DNA of 15,133 bases from JAPLXD01 sp041662765 (lineage in GTDB: Bacteria; Patescibacteriota; Minisyncoccia; Moranbacterales; UBA11712): positions 1 through 15,133 of the forward strand of contig JBAZRT010000016.1 of NCBI GenBank assembly GCA_041662765.1. Direction: 5' to 3'. How positions within the stretch are numbered: the first letter of the stretch is position 1; every line of letters begins with the position of its first letter. Below the pieces are notes generated by a model that was given only the letters and a program-made list of their open reading frames with translations, ran no database searches and was not told the DNA's origin. The translations under genes were made by a program, and so were the position numbers. Below, piece after piece: positions 12,497-15,133 of this stretch.

Positions 12497-13621
12497 TCAA
12501 TTTCTCAGTTTCTTCATCAAATCCTGATAAAACTTGAGATTGTGGATGGTTGCCAAGCGCCCGGCGAGCGGCTCGCCGACCGCAAAAAGATGCCGCAAAT
12601 ACGCCCTAGTGTAGCTTTTGCAGGTATAGCAATCGCAATTCTTGTCGATCGGCTTGAGATCTTTTTTGAACTTTTCATTGGTGATGTTCAGCTTCTGATA
12701 AAAATCTTTCTTTCCCAAATCCTTTGTTTTGGAATTGTTCCAAACGAAAAGCGAGCCATGCCGCGCATTGCGAGTTGGAATAACGCAGTCAAACATATCA
12801 ATGCCATGGCTGACGGCAAAGACGATTTCCTCGGGTCGGCCAAGCCCCATCAAATACCGCGGTTTGTTTTCCGGAAGCATCGGCAAGATCCATTCCAAAA
12901 TTTTCTTCATTTTTTCCCGCGGCTCTCCGACCGCAACTCCGCCGATCGCGTATCCGTCAAAGTTGAGCGCCAAAAGCTGTCCTGCTGATTCCTGCCGCAA
13001 ATCTTTATACACTGAGCCTTGTATTATTCCAAATAGCAGGGGGCTTTTTATTTTTTCGGATTTTTTCTTTGCGCTTTTCGCTTTTTCAAAGTATTCTTTG
13101 CATCTTTTTGCCCATCTGGTTGTCCTTTCCAGCGACTGAAGCGCATATTCCCGGCTGCATGGATATGGCGGACATTCATCGAGGACCATTATGATATCGC
13201 TTTCAAGCGCGAGCTGGATATCGATCGATTTTTCCGGCGTCATAAAATATTTTTTTCCATCAATCGGATCCCGAAACTCAACTCCTTCTTCAGAAAGTTT
13301 GACGCTGCTTTTTTTATCTCTTCTTCCCGCGAGTGAAAAAACCTGATACCCCCCCGAATCAGTGAGGATGGGCCCATTCCAATTCATAAACTTTTGCAAA
13401 CCTCCCGCCTTTTGAACCAATTTCTCTCCCGGCCGAAGCCAAAGATGATAAGTATTACCAAGAACAATTTCCGCACCGAGTTCTCTCAACTCTTCCGGCG
13501 TCATATTTTTCACGGCCCCCTTTGTTGCAATCGGCAAAAAAAAGGGAGTGTTGACCACGCCATTTTTTGTATATAATTTGCCAATTCTTTTTTTGTCTCT
13601 CCTGCTGCTCAATTTTAGCAT
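12497..13621 (-). CDS. tgt: tRNA-guanine transglycosylase (queuine tRNA-ribosyltransferase)
   Basis: Tgt swaps guanine-34 of tRNAs with GUN anticodons for preQ1 (later queuosine). The 374-residue protein is of normal length and complete: TDSGGYQVFSL with general acid/base Asp88, DECPPYP, FGIIQGS (197-203), GGVAVGEP, the nucleophile Asp278 in DMFDCVIPTRNARHG, and zinc ligands Cys329, Cys331, Cys334 and His360 (C-x-C-x2-C-x25-H). A Lys-rich loop (179-193) is the only local oddity. No queuosine biosynthesis genes are in the window, so the base may be salvaged, as expected for a host-dependent organism (inference). The start ATG is 31 bp after the stop of the surface protein gene. No clear Shine-Dalgarno site. 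Confidence 0.97.
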   Translation of the reverse strand: MLKLSSRRDKKRIGKLYTKNGVVNTPFFLPIATKGAVKNMTPEELRELGAEIVLGNTYHLWLRPGEKLVQKAGGLQKFMNWNGPILTDSGGYQVFSLAGRRDKKSSVKLSEEGVEFRDPIDGKKYFMTPEKSIDIQLALESDIIMVLDECPPYPCSREYALQSLERTTRWAKRCKEYFEKAKSAKKKSEKIKSPLLFGIIQGSVYKDLRQESAGQLLALNFDGYAIGGVAVGEPREKMKKILEWILPMLPENKPRYLMGLGRPEEIVFAVSHGIDMFDCVIPTRNARHGSLFVWNNSKTKDLGKKDFYQKLNITNEKFKKDLKPIDKNCDCYTCKSYTRAYLRHLFAVGEPLAGRLATIHNLKFYQDLMKKLRN

Positions 13622-13652
13622 GAAAAAAATTTCAATTTCTAAGTTTTCAAAT

Positions 13653-15133
13653 TTACGGACTGACTTTTCCCGTTTCCCCCACTCCCAGATCTTCAGTGAG
13701 ACTTGTGTTCTTTTCCCCGAGCTTCATTTCAAGGGGCTGCCCCGTAAAAGCGTCTTTGGCGGAGAACACCGTCTTGGAAAGCAGAGGCGCAAAATTTCCG
13801 ATTTGGTTTTCCGAGGGAACAACTCCGATCTGGAAAATAAATTCTTTTGGATTGGTGATGATTCCCGTTCCTGCCGGCAAGCTTCCGATATTCCAAACAA
13901 GCTCGTTTGTCCGATCGTTGAAGTTCACATTTGTGTCCTTGGGAAGAAAGTTGTTTTTCCATTTCGCTCCCGGCGCAAGCGTCATCACTACTTTTGTATC
14001 CGTCACGTCATTGGAAACATTGGCAACCTTCGTATGGAGAGTAAAGGTGGTTTCCTGCCCCACTTTGAGAGGCAGCGGGCCTGAATTCGGAATGTCGGCG
14101 TCGTTATAAAACCCTTCGGTTTTCGCAATCAGCTTTGAATTCAGCTTCACTGCTACGGCGTTGCTCGCCACGACCTTGTTGGATCCCTCGATCGTTGGGA
14201 TATCCGGACTATCCATCCGAGCGATTGAAGAAAACGAGAAGTTTTTGTCATTCGAACTCGAAACAGGAATGATATCCTTCACCGAAATAGCAAAACTGAT
14301 ATCGCCTTCCACATACGGAGCAAGATTCTTGAATTCCGGAACCTCAGAAGCTCTCCATGTGATAGTTTTCTTTTCCGAATCAAATTCCCCCTTGAAACCT
14401 CGCATATCTATTCGGGTATAATCAAGAATCGGGCTCGATGCTTCAACCGTGAGGATCACATCTCGAAGACCCACCGAACCGGTATTTTTGTAACTAATCT
14501 TGAAAAGCAGCGATTCTCCTGCATTCGTGAAAACACTTTCCTTTTTGTCACTTATCGTTTCGCTCAAAACAATCGGCGAACCAATGACCTTTGTCGTACT
14601 TTGCGTCTCCCCGTATGAAATGAATTGATTGTCAGCTCCAATTTCTCCTACATAGAATTTCAGCTTTTTTTCCTCATCCTTCGATCCATTTATGATCCCG
14701 TTGATCTTTATTTTTCCCGTTTGTCCGGCTTCCAGGACTCCTATATACCAGATATTGTTATCTTGGACAGGCAAAGGCTCTGAATTAGAGAAGGAGAATC
14801 CTGACGGAAAATCAGCCTTTATTTTGAGGTCATTGAAAGATTCCTGTCCGTTGTTCCGATAAGTAATGGTATACGAAACGGCATTTCCCGCCGCCGCATT
14901 TTGCGAACCGGTCGCTTCAAGCTCGATTGGGCTTGAAGATATAAATACGCTTGAACCCCCTTTCGCAGAAAAGGTCGAATTGAAAGTGGAGGGCTTGTAC
15001 TCGATCTTGACCTCCATATATACCAGTGCATCCTTCGGACCGAAAAATTTTCCTTGAAAATCCACTTTCCCTTCGCCCTTTGCTGCAATATTTCCAACAT
15101 TGAATTTGCTCGTGCTCGGCCCCTCCGATTCGA
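13653..15133 (-). CDS. Partial surface or secreted protein with DUF11-like repeats (5' end beyond window)
   Basis: The frame is open to the right edge: codons upstream of a GTG at 15065 read on as coding (GPSTSKFNVGNIAAKGEGKV), so the true start is outside the window. At least 493 residues are seen, rich in Ser, Thr, Asn, Gly and beta-strand patterns, without Cys and without membrane helices. Repeated blocks such as AGNAVSYTITYRNNG, AGESLLFKISYKNTG and VGQETTFTLHTKVANVS followed by 'P.G..W....' and 'W.IG.L.AG' are typical of DUF11 (conserved repeat, TIGR01451-type) immunoglobulin-like domains of cell-surface proteins. The visible C-terminus (GVGETGKVSP) has no sorting signal, so any anchor must be N-terminal. 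Probably an extracellular adhesin or envelope protein; a signal sequence is not in view. Confidence 0.85.
   Translation of the reverse strand, partial: ESEGPSTSKFNVGNIAAKGEGKVDFQGKFFGPKDALVYMEVKIEYKPSTFNSTFSAKGGSSVFISSSPIELEATGSQNAAAGNAVSYTITYRNNGQESFNDLKIKADFPSGFSFSNSEPLPVQDNNIWYIGVLEAGQTGKIKINGIINGSKDEEKKLKFYVGEIGADNQFISYGETQSTTKVIGSPIVLSETISDKKESVFTNAGESLLFKISYKNTGSVGLRDVILTVEASSPILDYTRIDMRGFKGEFDSEKKTITWRASEVPEFKNLAPYVEGDISFAISVKDIIPVSSSNDKNFSFSSIARMDSPDIPTIEGSNKVVASNAVAVKLNSKLIAKTEGFYNDADIPNSGPLPLKVGQETTFTLHTKVANVSNDVTDTKVVMTLAPGAKWKNNFLPKDTNVNFNDRTNELVWNIGSLPAGTGIITNPKEFIFQIGVVPSENQIGNFAPLLSKTVFSAKDAFTGQPLEMKLGEKNTSLTEDLGVGETGKVSP

Noticed and set aside
1..15133. Recoding of TGA (Gly) as in Gracilibacteria/SR1
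   Set aside because: Several well-recognised genes end in TGA exactly where the family should end, and none needs TGA read-through.

Overview
The window looks like part of a Candidate Phyla Radiation (Patescibacteria, probably Parcubacteria-like) genome. The evidence is an AT-rich sequence with compact genes, weak or absent Shine-Dalgarno sites at most starts, a short methionyl-tRNA synthetase, an RsmI without the usual C-terminal tail, and many poorly characterised membrane and surface proteins. TGA is used as a stop (rsmI, the AI-2E-family gene, the GIY-YIG gene, tgt), which argues against the recoded Gracilibacteria/SR1 lineages. This placement is inference from gene content; no phylogenetic marker was compared.

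Almost everything is read from the minus strand, right to left. From the right edge: a partial secreted or surface protein with DUF11-like repeats; tgt; a sigma70-type promoter with a perfectly folded 43-bp three-way-junction palindrome in its leader, feeding a 58-residue one-helix membrane protein that ends at an intrinsic terminator; a membrane-anchored coiled-coil protein with a GAF-like end; and then a strong promoter and T-box riboswitch controlling glyS. Between glyS and an M32 carboxypeptidase gene sits a compact cassette of about 390 bp: a GIY-YIG endonuclease bracketed by inverted REP-like repeats. Next come an M16 zinc peptidase and an AI-2E/PerM-family membrane protein, whose end overlaps a small convergent plus-strand membrane gene (the only plus-strand gene called).

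Left of that, rsmI, metG and tatD form a tight minus-strand run (gaps of 6 and 12 bp). After a 110-bp gap with an extended -10 promoter come an ABC ATPase of the LolD/MacB type, with a long unusual C-terminal extension, and the first 29 codons of its FtsX/MacB-like permease, 1 bp apart.

The most interesting material is at the nucleotide level: the GIY-YIG/REP-like cassette, the T-box with an apparently ultrashort Stem I presenting GGC, the three-way-junction palindrome, two in-frame repeat insertions inside metG, and five tryptophans spaced exactly 12 residues apart in the ABC ATPase extension. No gene-free stretch exceeds 300 bp; the longest (11084-11322) holds the glyS promoter and T-box. 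No tRNA, rRNA or CRISPR array was seen.
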